Assembly (NCBI GenBank): GCA_022925895.1
Contig: JAKSYS010000204.1
Coordinates: 1 to 64,000, forward strand
Reading direction: 5' to 3'
From: Fragilaria crotonensis
Taxonomy: Eukaryota; Bacillariophyta; Fragilariophyceae; Fragilariales; Fragilariaceae
Length of the DNA: 64,000 nt
A program made the position numbers and the translations under genes. A model generated the notes under the pieces. It saw nothing but the letters and a program-made list of their open reading frames with translations, had not been told where the DNA came from and did not search any database. Numbering within the stretch: position 1 is the stretch's first letter; each line of letters starts with the position of its first letter. Below are positions 34,787-45,903 of the stretch, piece by piece.

Positions 34787-36660
34787 ATGTCGGTGATAAC
34801 AGTCCCACTCATGATCAAATGGGGAAAGGAAACCATTTTGATTGATTTTTGTCTTGATCGTGGTGTCAAGGGTCTCAAGGCCGAACTTGAAGATTCGACG
34901 GGGAATTCCTGCTGATCGCATGAAACTCATGGCTAAAACAAAAGGTACAGTTTATATTCTTGTGGTGGTTGTTGTTGTTATTGTTATTGTTATTGTTATT
35001 GTGATTGTTATTGTTATTGTTATTGTTATTGTTATTGTTATTGTTATTGTGATTGATGCTGTGTACTGAGTAATCGGAGTATCGAGTTGCGAACGAGTGC
35101 AGTTGCCGTACCATTGCTGTCAGTGTATGATTGATGTTGCTTTCAACAAGATGTTGACTAACGCGTTGTATTCTTCCTTGCACTGCAAAATCAACAACAA
35201 CAACAACACTACTAAATTCAGGTCTTTGGAAGGGAGTGTTGAAGGATGACACGGATCTGAGTGGCCTCGATTTCGCTGGAGCGTTGGCCAAGGCCAAGGG
35301 AACTCCCCTTCAAGTACTACTGATGGGATCGGCCACCAAACTTGCAGCACCCAAGGTTAAAACTGTATTCTTGGAAGATTTACCACCGGAAGAAATTGCT
35401 CGTGTCCAAGAACCGAGTGGTCTCATCAATATGGGTAACACGTGTTATCTCAACTCGGTAGTCCAATGTCTCCGTGCCGTCGACCCCTTCCGGAAGGGTC
35501 TTGCGAATTATCAAGGCAGCGGTGGACGTAATACACAATTCCTGTCGGCACTCAAGAATTTGTATGGAGATTTGGATCGGACTGCTGAACCAGTCATGCC
35601 TTCGACATTTGTCACTTTGACCAAGGCCACGTTTCCACAATTCAATCAACTCGGACCACACGGCCATCCGATGCAACAAGATGCCGAAGAATTCTTTTCC
35701 GGTCTCTTGACCCAGGCCGCATCGGTGAGTGCCGATGTCCTCGAGGCCACCAACGAGGAATTGCAGGGTGCTACGAATTTGGTCGATGCGGTCTTTGGGA
35801 TTGCCATGGAAGAACGCATGACGTGTGATGAATCGAATGACGAACCACCGGTCGTGACACAAGATTTGCATCGCAAATTGGTATGCAACATTCAAGGTGG
35901 GACGGCTGGACAGAATGTAGGACACATTGCGGAAGGCATTCAGTTGGGACTCGAGGGTAAGATTGAAAAAAATTCGGAAGTGTTGGGACGGAATGCGGTG
36001 TGGACACGACGTCAACGCATGGCACGACTCCCTCCGGTTATTGTGGTTCAGTTCGGACGGTTCTATTGGAAGGCAACACCCGAATCGCAAGATCATGCCG
36101 GTGTCAAGTGCAAAATTATGAAAAAGGTGGCATTCTCATCCACACTGGATGTGTACGATTTCTGTACGGAAAAGGTGCAGAAAATTCTCAAGGCCAGTCG
36201 TGACAAGGCTCTGTTGGAAGAAGAGGAGCGTATCCAAAAGAAGTTGGAGGGTAAAGAAGGAGAAACGGTTACTGCAGCAGCTGATGCTGCTGAAGATGCT
36301 ACTGCAACAGACACTGTTGCAGATACCGAAATGACTGTGGACGATGAAGATGAAGAAATGAAGGCTGCACTTGCCTTGAGTTTGGAAAGTGAACCCGTGG
36401 GTCCGGGACTTCCAGCCAACTTTCAAGGTCAGTATGAACTTTTTGCAGCGGTAACGCACAAGGGACGAAGTGCCGATGGTGGCCATTACATGGGATGGGT
36501 CAAGGCTGGCAATACATCGGATTTGGATGATACGAATGACGATTGGTTCGTCTTTAATGACGATGAAGTGAGTCCGTGCAAGACGGAAGATATTCTCAAG
36601 TTGCAAGGTGGTGGTGACTATGACATGTCCTACTTGAACTTTTACCGTGCCAAGAAGTAA
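34787..36660 (+). CDS. Ubiquitin C-terminal hydrolase USP14/Ubp6, two exons, one apparent frame break
   Basis: A proteasome-associated deubiquitinase. Exon 1 (34787-34944) encodes an N-terminal ubiquitin-like domain (IKWGKETILIDF, ELEDSTG, IPADRMKLMAK), which docks on the proteasome in this family. The intron 34945-35221 carries a hexanucleotide microsatellite. Exon 2 (35222-36660) continues with GVLKDDTDLSGL, then the catalytic Cys box GLINMGNTCYLNSVVQCL, EFFSGLLTQ, and the His box THKGRSADGGHYMGW with NDDWFVFNDDEV. An acidic insert of ~60 residues (KEGETVTAAADAAEDATATD...) precedes the His box. In exon 1, at 34911-34914 (GGGGAA), one extra base breaks the frame between DSTG and IPADR; since the text on both sides is expected, this is probably a homopolymer error. 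About 531 residues. Convergent with ORMDL. Confidence 0.93.
34970..35054 (+). repeat. TTATTG hexanucleotide microsatellite
   Basis: About 13 near-perfect copies of TTATTG lie in the only intron of the USP14 gene, with GATTG interruptions. The Asn-repeat open frame on the other strand is an artefact. Confidence 0.9.
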
Positions 36661-36945
36661 ACAAACCAGTACTACTAGTAGTAGGTTACGAGTAATTGAA
36701 GAATCGCTAGATTGAATGTATGTGTTGTGCTTTTACTGAATTTACCTACTCCTAGCTATGATTTGTATCAGGTGACATGGTACTCCGAGACTCCAAGTGT
36801 ATTATTGTTTGATACCTGGTACAATTGTATGTTGGTAAAACAAACAACAGAGTGTAGTCTTGGGGTTTGGTTTCGAGTTTCGACTATGCTATCAACAACA
36901 ACAACAACAACCCCGTGTGAAAGCTGCAAGGACAACTCGGTTGTG

Positions 36946-37536
36946 TCAATAGCGATAATCATCAATGCCTGTAGTTCGGTTGATTCCCAGCAGTCGCACA
37001 CCATTCATAAATGGCATTTTGTAAAGAATACAAACGACCCAAATACCAACATTCCAAAGAACCAAATCCACATCATAATCTGCAAAATGACATGCCAAAT
37101 AACAAAGAAGTGTCGGAACCAGGAATAATGCCAACTTGGCATTGGACGCATCCTTGGTCGATTCCAATTGTTCCCACGTGGTCATGGCATTCATTTCACC
37201 CTGTTCGTAAAAATTCGGAGATCCCTTGATCCAGTGTATGTACAACATGGTGACGGCAAAATGAATCGTGTGCGAGACCGTCCACGCTATTGAAAAGTCA
37301 AAGACAGTCAGTACGATCAAATGACCCATGAAAATGACACTCAAATAGGTTGCCAGAACGATCCAGCCATTCTTGTTGGTCAACCATTCCGTGTTGGGAT
37401 TACGAGTCAATTCGAAGGGTAGCAAGTCATTGCCTTCTCCGTACAGACCAGAATACGTTCGAGGAATATCCCTCGAATTGACACGTGCTCGTGCCGGAGG
37501 AGGTGGACGCGTCGGAGTGAGCGATTCATTGGCCAT
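36946..37536 (-). CDS. ORMDL: ORMDL family ER membrane protein
   Basis: An ER membrane regulator of serine palmitoyltransferase, the first step of sphingolipid synthesis. It has 196 residues in a single exon, longer than the ~153 of human ORMDLs because of a ~50-residue proline-rich N-terminal extension (TPTRPPPPARARVNS...). The conserved core is plain: NPNTEWLTNKNGWIVL, TVSHTIHFAVTMLYIHWIKG, EQGEMNAMTTWEQLE, and near the C-terminus MNGVRLLGIN, matching the family's HGVRxFGIN. Four hydrophobic segments are visible. The N-terminal extension could carry regulatory phosphorylation sites as in yeast Orm proteins; that is inference. Confidence 0.93.
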   Translation of the reverse strand: MANESLTPTRPPPPARARVNSRDIPRTYSGLYGEGNDLLPFELTRNPNTEWLTNKNGWIVLATYLSVIFMGHLIVLTVFDFSIAWTVSHTIHFAVTMLYIHWIKGSPNFYEQGEMNAMTTWEQLESTKDASNAKLALFLVPTLLCYLACHFADYDVDLVLWNVGIWVVCILYKMPFMNGVRLLGINRTTGIDDYRY

Positions 37537-39367
37537 TTTATGGGGGGGGGATGGAAGTTGTAGTGGAAAGGAGTGGTGCGTTTGGCTCTATAGTTGGGTT
37601 CTCGTTTGTGCTTTGCTTCCCTTCTTCACGTTGGTGTGTTGCCTTCTTCTGGAGGACTACTATCGTATAGAGTCGTCCTGAAAGATAGACAGAGAGAGAG
37701 GGAGAGAAGGAGTCAGAGGGAAGCAGCACACAGCACAAATGAAACGTGTAGCAGTATTCTCTCTTACAGAGATGTGACTGAAAATGCTATCATGATCCGA
37801 ACTTACAAACCGTGAAAATACTGTAAAATAGCCGCCCGAAACAATTCGAAGTTTTTTTCACACTCGCTGGTGGAATCCATGATGATCTTGTCATTGCTCG
37901 TCTCACCCTGTCTGCTGCGCCATACAGTATGTACAAAATTCAAAACGGCATGCTTTACTGGTAAGAAGTTCAATATGTTCTACAAGTACTGAAGTACCAT
38001 GAATTACCTACCAGTACACAGTACATCATGGTAGTATCCGAAAACGAGGTAGACCAACGCGACCTTTCCCCAATAACACGGACAGGAAGACAACAGCCTA
38101 CTACTTTCACTGTTACTGTAGACGCGTACTGCTTGCTATGCCCATACACCGTATACATACACCTGTCAGGGTTGATGTCGCAAAGCACACAACAGACAAC
38201 TCGTCCCCAATGTTCTGCGACGTGGAATGTATTGAGCAGTCTGACAGTCATCTGGCCTTGTGGGGGTGGCACAGTCTTGCTGCTTCGGGTCCGTCAAGAA
38301 TTACGTTGTTGTTGTTGCAGCATCATGATTCTTGGGTTTGCAAGGAACCACTTAACAAGGTCGCAGCTCAAGATATGCATGTTTAAGTATGATGCCTTGT
38401 TGCAATCATGATCAAAGTATGATGCCTTGTTGCAATCATGATCATTTTCATGTTTGATGTTGAAACAGACACTCCTACATTCACTTCATTATTTTTCTCA
38501 TGTTCTTCAATATCATGGAGTAGCTATCTTTTCAACCTTTAACATTATTCCTCCATTGCTCTTAACTTGCTTTGCTGCTACCACTACTTGTACAATGAAG
38601 GAGGAGGAAGAAGAAACCATTCAGCAAGATTTTGACCCATCATTTCGAAGAAGTGCACTGGAAGAATGGGTATTTTGAGCATATGACAATGCATGCAATG
38701 CGCAACAACCATGGGAAAACGCCAAGAAACATTTATAAAGTATTTTAGTTTACTTCCATTCCAATACTTGTGTGACGCGTTCCATCCAATGGTGATTGGT
38801 GGGTCAGCAAGTCCTCCGCGGCATGGGCACCAGCACCATGGTGGCAGCCCATAAAATGTAGGGGCATGCATTTTAGAGAACGAATGATGTACACGAGGGA
38901 TAAGGTTTTCTTCTATTCCATTCGCAGCACACGCACGCACGATCCGAAATCTCCAAGGCTCTCGCGAAGAAGACACCAACACGGACATCACACACACATT
39001 GCACCACATGTGTTTTTCTCTGACCACGCACCGACCTTCTGACATGACAAATGCCTGACATGGCATCGTTTGTCTCGTGTCGCGGGGTGGGACGTGGGAC
39101 TGATGCCTCTGATGCCTGCTGATGGCAAAAAAAGCCAATTTCCGCTGTGTTGGCTCTATGATAGAGAGAGTAGAGTACTTGCTGATACCACTGCCTAATA
39201 TGTGTACTGCGTGGGTGTCGTATGTCGTATCTGCAATCTGCACGAACACGAACTCGACCCTCATTTCCCATTTATTTCTCAAGTATAATTCTCAAGAAGA
39301 GAACATTATCAAGAATTGCTACTATTTCCTATTACAACGCTTATCAACTATTGAATAGAGCAGCAAG
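37537..39367. other. 1.8-kb spacer, no supported gene
   Basis: It starts with the ORMDL promoter (including a G9 run at 37543 and an AG-rich stretch at 37688-37715). Frames up to 232 codons on the minus strand have no known similarity and lie across low-complexity text. A perfect 30-bp tandem duplication occurs at 38385-38444. Confidence 0.4.
38385..38444. repeat. 30-bp tandem duplication, two perfect copies
   Basis: The unit beginning AAGTATGATGCCTTGTTGCA occurs at 38385-38414 and again directly at 38415-38444, without differences, indicating a recent slippage or repair event. Confidence 0.9.
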
Positions 39368-40594
39368 ATGCCTTCTGTTCCAAGTCTCTTGATTTCTACA
39401 ACGATGATTCTTGTTATGGCACATGAAGTGACTGCATTCGTTGCCAATAGCATGTCCAAGCATTCTACTAGTCAATACAATAACGATGGTTACTGTGGTT
39501 GTCATCAGTCCGAGCATCCGTCACGCCTTTATGGGATTGAACAATGGAGGGATCTACCAGTAACGACATGGAACAATAACGACGATGACGAGGACGAGGC
39601 CGACGACGAGGATGATGATTTCCTACAAGTTCGTACTGTACCAGTATTGACACGAGAATCACAAGAGATATTGCTTCAGGGTCAAACTCTGCGCCTGCCC
39701 TTGACCGACGAAGATGATATACGTTTATTTCAACACGCCATGCAACACAATGAACGTATATTTGGAATGGGATTGTTGGAACACAACGACTCTGACGATA
39801 ACGATGATGATGAGCATAGTGGCGAAGCATCTACTACAAGTACAACGCTCCTCCAAACCATGCCATTGCTAGAGATTCAAGACTACAATTTGGAGACACG
39901 TCATGGTAATAGTCGTTATTGTATTGCCAAAGTCGTCGGACGTGCTGGTGTTCACAAGATTTTGCAAGACACTGATGACAACAACAAGAACCGCAACCAA
40001 CCACCCATGGCAGTTCTCTGTACCGAAACCTTTGATACATTCCAAGAATCCAATCTCGAAAAGGCCAACACCCTCGCTAGTTTGATCGAGAACTTGATTG
40101 CTGACACATCGGATATTGAGGAATCATGTCGTCGTTATCTCTACAAGAGTCGTGCTGATGAATCATCATCCACGCGCAATCAAGATCATCATCGTCGTCA
40201 TCATGATAATTCAGACAAGAACGATGGCTCTACCAGGATGCGCCGCTATCAAGCAGCATATCAGGCTGCCCTGGAGAATGACAGTCAAGGATATCTACTG
40301 CCACCACGTGCCATGTCAACATCGTCACATGCCACGGCAACAACATCATCAGCATCAGCATCATCATCCTTGTCCGTACCAGTCGTACCAGTACCAGCAG
40401 CTCCCTATCGTTCGTGGCAAGAACTTACAGCGATTAGTTGGGCAGCCTTTGCCACTGGTGCATGTCTTGCTGACGATTCGACCTTTCGATTGAGTGCACT
40501 CGACATGGATTGTGTTTCCAATCGACTGCAACTCGCAGTGTATTGGCTCAGTGATGTACGATTCGAAGTTGAACAACAAATTGGGCACATGTAG
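39368..40594 (+). CDS. Plastid-targeted protein with LON-substrate-binding-like domain
   Basis: 408 residues. The N-terminus is a signal peptide ending in VTAF|VAN, a plastid-type cleavage motif for diatoms. An Asp/Glu-rich linker (NNNDDDEDEADDEDDDF) follows, then a region that resembles the LON N-terminal substrate-binding fold: VPVLTRESQEILLQGQTLRL, IRLFQHAMQHNERIFGMGLL, LLEIQDYNLETRHGNSRYCI and AKVVGRAGVHKIL. A second half with a His-rich linker and Ser-rich low-complexity stretch ends in a helical segment (SWQELTAISWAAFATGACLA...LQLAVYWLSDVRFEVEQQIG) typical of the C-terminal helices of LON-domain proteins. There is no AAA+ or protease part, so it would be a stand-alone LON-domain protein. 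The family call is from pattern only. Confidence 0.65.
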   Translation: MPSVPSLLISTTMILVMAHEVTAFVANSMSKHSTSQYNNDGYCGCHQSEHPSRLYGIEQWRDLPVTTWNNNDDDEDEADDEDDDFLQVRTVPVLTRESQEILLQGQTLRLPLTDEDDIRLFQHAMQHNERIFGMGLLEHNDSDDNDDDEHSGEASTTSTTLLQTMPLLEIQDYNLETRHGNSRYCIAKVVGRAGVHKILQDTDDNNKNRNQPPMAVLCTETFDTFQESNLEKANTLASLIENLIADTSDIEESCRRYLYKSRADESSSTRNQDHHRRHHDNSDKNDGSTRMRRYQAAYQAALENDSQGYLLPPRAMSTSSHATATTSSASASSSLSVPVVPVPAAPYRSWQELTAISWAAFATGACLADDSTFRLSALDMDCVSNRLQLAVYWLSDVRFEVEQQIGHM

Positions 40595-41261
40595 TCAAGG
40601 TATGGCGTGGCAGAAGTTGACAATGTGGCAGCAGGCATACGCGGTATAGTAACAGAACAACAACCTTACAAAAAGATATCACTAGGTACGCTGCAGTTGT
40701 AGGAGTTGACGGTGGAGTAGAATTCTTATTGCAAGAAAAACTATTGAACTTGGATCAGCCAGCATATAGTATGTAATGTATCAAGGGCTCAGTGACCTTT
40801 CACTGAAACAACTCAATAATGTTTATGAAAAACACTTGATCGCGACGCAAATCCAGAGAGTGGAGTTTAGATGCCTCTACTACGCTAGGAGAGCTCATAC
40901 AATCTCGCCGCAACAAACAGCACTGCAGTCAGTATCTGTTTCTTCTCGAGATACTGCAGTATTATCAAGTTTATCGACTCCTTCACTTCCAGATGGCCAA
41001 GTGGGGCGACAACTATTTGACAATGGGAACACCAATCATGACTGTGCGATAGCGGAGTGAAACATTTCATTGGACTTTCATTTCGTATTGTGTGTTGTTT
41101 GGTAGTTTGTCGTGTTGTCACCGTGACGCTGCTGCTAATGATATGATGCGATGCCATTTCATCGCGACAATATCCAATGTTGGAGGGGCAATTCTCCCTT
41201 TCACGACGACCGCACATGCGACTTTATGTATCACGGGTTCGATGTGTGACTTCCTTTCCTA
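40595..41261. other. Convergent spacer, no gene
   Basis: 3' flanks of two convergent genes. I see no repeat or RNA gene. Confidence 0.45.
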
Positions 41262-42896
41262 CTAGTTCTGTGGAGCACCAACCCCCGAAGAGTGAGTGCC
41301 ATCCGTCGCTGATTCTGTAATGGCAGCAATCTCACCATGCTGAGGGAACACGCCTCCAATGCGCATGGAATCGTCATCACGATATTCAAATTTAGATTTG
41401 TTAAAGGCGCGAACTTGTTGACCATCGAATTCCCATCCATACGTGAGAAGTTGATTGATCCCTGCTTCTGTCGCAAGGCCAATACCCCACTCTTCTTGCT
41501 GTTGAACTCTATTGCGACGATGGATTGCTGTCATACCAAGGATGAGGGTGCACAATAGAGTACCTAGGAATAGGCTCAGACCCACCCATCGACTAGGGTC
41601 CCATTCGTAAACATTGATTTCATCAAAATCACCATCATTATCACCATCCGGATCACTCGAAGTGGCAGCAAGTATCGCATCTTCTTCATATCCAGGTTGA
41701 CTCACCGCCACCAATCGAGAAAAACGATCTTGAAGACGACGATACATTTCGCCCGAGTCAATGGCATTCACCATGGATTCCTGGACGGTATCATTCACAT
41801 GAACAATGTCAGTTGCGATAGTCAAGAATGCAATCGTGTACATCCACCAGACAGTTCCGGCATGCTTGCCGGATTCAATAGTGTCCTTCTGCGTAATGTT
41901 GCAATCCCTTTTGCTAAGAAGCAACATCTCGCAACCATCACAACTTTCTTGTCGATGCTCATGCCTTGATCGCGGGGATTCCTCGTCTTCTTCCATGGCT
42001 TGCAAGGCACGCATCGACATGTTGCCATCTCTGTGACCGTCGTGGTAGATGATGGTAAAGTTGGTAGTTTCTCGCATGATTTCCACCACCACGTCTTGAA
42101 CCTTGTCAAAGAACCAAACGGCAGCATCCACCATGACATCATCATGCTTCCGAGAATAATCGTCATCATCTTCTATCCATGGAGTAGCATTAGCCCCATC
42201 ATCTATCCATGGAGTAGCATTAGAATGATGTCGGGCTCGTCGATCATGTTGTTCCGGAAATGGTGGGAGCGCACAGCTTACTTGACTCGTAATGAGATGC
42301 CGCCTGGTAGTATTGAGGAATATATCGGGAAACGTTGGATGCGGGGTAAGTGTTGCGCTGACAAAAGTGGGTGACGCTAAAGGTGACCGATCTGGTGTAA
42401 ATGGGGCATCGCCCGACTGCAAAGTAGGAGGATCGACTTCAATGGTGGCCGGACTAGCAACAGGATAATTTGGTGGAGGAATCGGATATTGCGAATTGCC
42501 AACATCCCCAGGATCTCCGCCACCTACCGAATCATTGCAATATGGCGGATATGCGTCGCGCAGTCGTTGTAATGTTCGCCTTCCTCCGCCATTCTGTCCC
42601 ATGGCAACGGGGTTGCCATCCTCACCGATGCAGAAATACATGCCATCATCACCCTTTCCAGAATCATTTTGAAGTCTTCTTCCTAGTGTATAGGGCAGTG
42701 ATTCAGACCGATCCATAGGCTCATTGGTGTGCGTAAGATAGGACTGGTACAAGTACCTAACATGGCCCGAACCGGAGCTGACCCAGGTGACAGCCACAAG
42801 AAGTCCGAGTATCAGCAACAGTACCAGTGCTAAAGACCGTGCCGGTGACAGTAGGGAACATACTGACTTCTTGGGAGTCGTGCGAAAAGGCAACAT
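41262..42896 (-). CDS. Membrane glycoprotein of unknown function
   Basis: Not recognised. 544 residues from the ATG at 42896. A strong hydrophobic segment near the start (ALVLLLILGLLVAVTWVSS, about 23-41) is a signal anchor or uncleaved signal. A Pro/Ser/Thr-rich extracytoplasmic region with several N-glycosylation sequons follows, including the repeated NATPWIDD/NATPWIED, and a Cys pair (CDGCEMLLLSKRDC). A second hydrophobic segment at about 445-465 (WVGLSLFLGTLLCTLILGMT) is followed by a basic RRNR stop-transfer and a ~90-residue cytosolic tail. The layout suggests a two-pass or surface-exposed protein. The frame continues 18 codons upstream without an ATG, and a CAG|G acceptor there allows for an upstream non-coding exon. 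Confidence 0.65.
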   Translation of the reverse strand: MLPFRTTPKKSVCSLLSPARSLALVLLLILGLLVAVTWVSSGSGHVRYLYQSYLTHTNEPMDRSESLPYTLGRRLQNDSGKGDDGMYFCIGEDGNPVAMGQNGGGRRTLQRLRDAYPPYCNDSVGGGDPGDVGNSQYPIPPPNYPVASPATIEVDPPTLQSGDAPFTPDRSPLASPTFVSATLTPHPTFPDIFLNTTRRHLITSQVSCALPPFPEQHDRRARHHSNATPWIDDGANATPWIEDDDDYSRKHDDVMVDAAVWFFDKVQDVVVEIMRETTNFTIIYHDGHRDGNMSMRALQAMEEDEESPRSRHEHRQESCDGCEMLLLSKRDCNITQKDTIESGKHAGTVWWMYTIAFLTIATDIVHVNDTVQESMVNAIDSGEMYRRLQDRFSRLVAVSQPGYEEDAILAATSSDPDGDNDGDFDEINVYEWDPSRWVGLSLFLGTLLCTLILGMTAIHRRNRVQQQEEWGIGLATEAGINQLLTYGWEFDGQQVRAFNKSKFEYRDDDSMRIGGVFPQHGEIAAITESATDGTHSSGVGAPQN

Positions 42897-43964
42897 TGTG
42901 CAACAACCAGCAACCTGTGCAGGTTCAATCGAAGGATGTCCTGGAATCACGCTTCCTTCTCTCCAACCTTGATGCCAAATGTCTTGATGGTGTCAAGAAC
43001 AGTTCTACAGACTCGAGTGATGGAGATGCGTTCGCGGCAAGGACTGAAGAGGGAATGCGGGCAGTGGTGACCGCATAACACATTTCTTCGTGAAGCGATG
43101 TAGGTTTCGATTAGAATGCAAGGAAATGACGTCAATCATGACGTCAGAGTACCGACGCCTTCACGCGTACTGAACTAAACCGTACCTACGGTGATACAGT
43201 ACTCCAGTAAGACAGTAGAGAGATTGCTGATTGGTACGGCTTGACGTCATTTCCTTGAATTCTAATCGGATCCGGTTCCCGTTGTTGCATTCGCACTGAA
43301 CCTAGAACCTACTGTACTCAAAGTACAGTACTCTCAGAGTATCTTTTAGTTTGGAGTTGAATTCTTGAAGACTAATGTACTCTACCGGTAGTATTGATAC
43401 TGTACCAATCGTCTTTACAAGTACAGCACTGGAGTACCAAGTACTATCATGATACGATATGATGCAGCGTCACTGAGTGTATCGCGTGTATCATGAAAAC
43501 GAAATAAAAAACTCAACGCATCTGATGCCAAAGTGCCATATCTACATAGACAACACAAGTGTTTTTATAAGGTTCCGCGATGCAGGAGCCTCATCCACTG
43601 GAAGGGAAGCCTCCAATATCTTTGATTGATATCATACCTCGATTCATACTTTGTCCAGGAGTGGAGAGCAAGCACTCCTGCTTTGGAGAGTACTATATGA
43701 TTAATTGACGGAGATGACAACTTTTCCAGTCTCCAGTTATGTATGACCAGGGACGTGACGGAACGGTTGTGAAATCGGAGGCCGAACGCTCTCAACGGAG
43801 CAGGCTTAAATCTAACGATGCATGAGATAGCACTCTTGACATGATACCTAGCCTAGGTTGGAAGCGCATCGTAAGTGGTGTCTCTCGCGGAAAATAAATG
43901 GACATTTATTCATCGACATCAACGTCAACAAGTACCTTGGAATTGAATCGGAGGCAACAAGGAC
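42897..43964. other. Divergent spacer with a MITE
   Basis: It includes the promoters of both flanking genes, GTAC words at 43310-43345 and 43380-43445, and the palindromic element at 43109-43268. No coding region is supported. Confidence 0.45.
43109..43268. mobile_element. 160-bp MITE-like palindromic element
   Basis: CGATTAGAATGCAAGGAAAT followed by GACGTCA (43109-43134) recurs as its reverse complement at 43242-43268 with a single mismatch. The 107-bp interior has no open frame; TGACGTCA is also repeated at 43138-43146. This is the structure of a short non-autonomous inverted-repeat element. No clear target duplication can be assigned. Confidence 0.65.
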
Positions 43965-45417
43965 ATGGACGGCGTCAACCCTCCAAGAGTGCCTGAAGCT
44001 GGCGATGTCCCTGAGTTCCAAGCTGCCGACGGTGGAGACGCTGATATCGAAGCTGCTAATGGCGGAGACGCTGATCCCCATGCTGCTGTTCAGGTAGTCG
44101 CTTATCTCGAAGCTCCTGATCTCGGAGACGATATCATCGAAGCTCCTCATTTCGGAGACGACGATCCGCAAGCTGATATCAAAGCTGCTGATGGCGGAGA
44201 CGCTGATCCTCAGACTGTTGGTCGCGGAGAAGCTGATCCTAAAGCTCCTGATGGCGGAGAAGACGATCCCCTAGCTGCCGCCCAGGGAGTCCCTGACCCC
44301 CATTCTCGTGATCTGGATATCTTCCAATGTGCCATTAAATCCCGTAAAGATGCCGATATCGCTGCTGTCAATGCCTCTGCTGCCTATGAACTCGCGGATC
44401 GGACCGAGGCATATCTAGCCGATGTCACTGCTAAAGCCAATGTCACTAAAGTCAATGCCTCTTTTCTTCAAGCTGGCGCTGTTGCTACCGCCACATTCGC
44501 CGTTGAGTATGCGAATCGAAAACTTCAGCTTTGCGATCAAATTGCAGCATCAATGGCTCGTGAAGCCGCTCTAGCAGATCAGTGGGCAGATGTCCAAGCC
44601 AAACATTTACTGCTTAAATCTTCATTCTACCAAATTAACAATGCCAGCTTCGCTTCTTATCTGGAATGGTTCGCTGCAAAAACCGCAGCCAGAACCGCCC
44701 TTTCCGTGAAGTGGCAGGAATTCATGAAGTCTCGGTCGGACATCGGAATGTTGACTATCATGTCCATGCACCGGGAGTCTTATCTGTGGAGAAAACGATG
44801 GACACAGTTTCTCCTCTTCCTTGTTATTGCCGTACAAGTTACGCTTCCGGCTCTTCTACTTGTTTACTCTGTACAAACTTACACACTACCGAATGGGTGC
44901 CCGATGAGCGCCAACCCTATACAAAAGAGTGTTGCAGGTGCCATCGGATGCATTTACCTCGTTAGAATTGTTTCCAAGATGGGAAGCAAGGCTAAAGAAA
45001 AGTTAATTGGAGTTAAGGAGGAATTCCGTGAAACGTTGGCTCCTCGGGGCTCTATTCCTGGACGGCATTATGGACACGTGGTATGAACTTATCGTCTACG
45101 GCATCAATTTTTACGTTATTTTTGTAACACCGGATCCTCTTGACATGGTGCTGAATTCTTTGGCATTTGAATTCATTGTACAGCTTGACGACGTTGTGAA
45201 GGAGACGTACATTTTCAAACATTCCAAGAAAGACGACTCGATTCCAGAAGTGTACGATAAGACATTCATATTCGACAGGGAAGCCTCGACAAAAACACAC
45301 CGAACAATCTACCTGCTGAATTACGTTGTGCCGGTTTCCATTGTGACGATTATCTTGCCACCATTGGCATTAATTTTCCTTCCATTGTGCAAACCCGACA
45401 ACACAGCCCAGTCATGA
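43965..45417 (+). CDS. Acidic-repeat multi-pass membrane protein, one apparent frame break
   Basis: Not a named family to me. The first ~110 residues are imperfect 11-residue acidic repeats (AADGGDADP, APDGGEDDP) encoded by ~33-bp repeats of GCTGATGGCGGAGACGC. Next comes an Ala-rich helical region, probably a coiled coil, (ADIAAVNASAAYELADRTEA ... KLQLCDQIAASMAREAALAD). After RKRW a membrane segment follows (FLLFLVIAVQVTLPALLLVY). The frame changes near 45015-45045, between KEKLIGVKEEF and LLGALFLDGIMDTWYEL, and the second part continues with YGINFYVIFVTPDPLDMVLN, SLAFEFIVQLDDVVKE and a last hydrophobic segment. This second part is text I associate with large diatom membrane proteins of unknown function. 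One extra base, possibly in GAAACG, would explain the shift. About 480 residues in total. Confidence 0.65.
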
Positions 45418-45903
45418 GGAAATATGGACATTGTAATGTGCGAAAAGTAGTCAGGTCCGGGCTACTGTAATTCAACATACAAAGCCCGTTGACTAAAAGA
45501 TTTTGTCGGTGAAGGCGAATCTGACTTGATGTGGCTGAAAAATGGTTTTTTTGGTCTAGTAATCCAATTAGCGAACGATCAAATGTCAACGTTCTTCTGA
45601 AGTAGGTGTTACCAGAAACTTCGACGCCGCGGCCTCATCAGTAATGCAGATGCTAAGACGAGGTTCTCAATGGATGTGTTATTTGTAGTCGTTGTAATCT
45701 TCACTACGAGTAGTGGACTTACTTATCATAGGGATATCGAAAGTTAAGATTTCTCTCTGGGATTTCACTCACCAAGGAACCCTACCTATTACTCTGCATT
45801 AAGGTTCAATGTAGTACAGGTGACCTCCATCCTGGATTTCCCTTGACCAGGAACGCTCGCCCTCATGAAACAACCAATCTCCAGCAAGTCACGAAAATCC
45901 TCT
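45418..45903. other. Convergent spacer, no gene
   Basis: 3' flanks only; nothing further seen. Confidence 0.4.

Noticed and set aside
34875-35297. Asn-repeat protein opposite USP14
   Set aside because: Translation of the TTATTG microsatellite in an intron.
38584-39282. 232-codon minus-strand frame
   Set aside because: No signal, domain or conserved pattern; overlaps another frame of similar length; probably chance.
8770-45045. Programmed frameshifting as the cause of the five host-gene breaks
   Set aside because: Breaks differ in direction and sequence, lack a shared slippery site, and mostly lie at homopolymers; assembly error is simpler.
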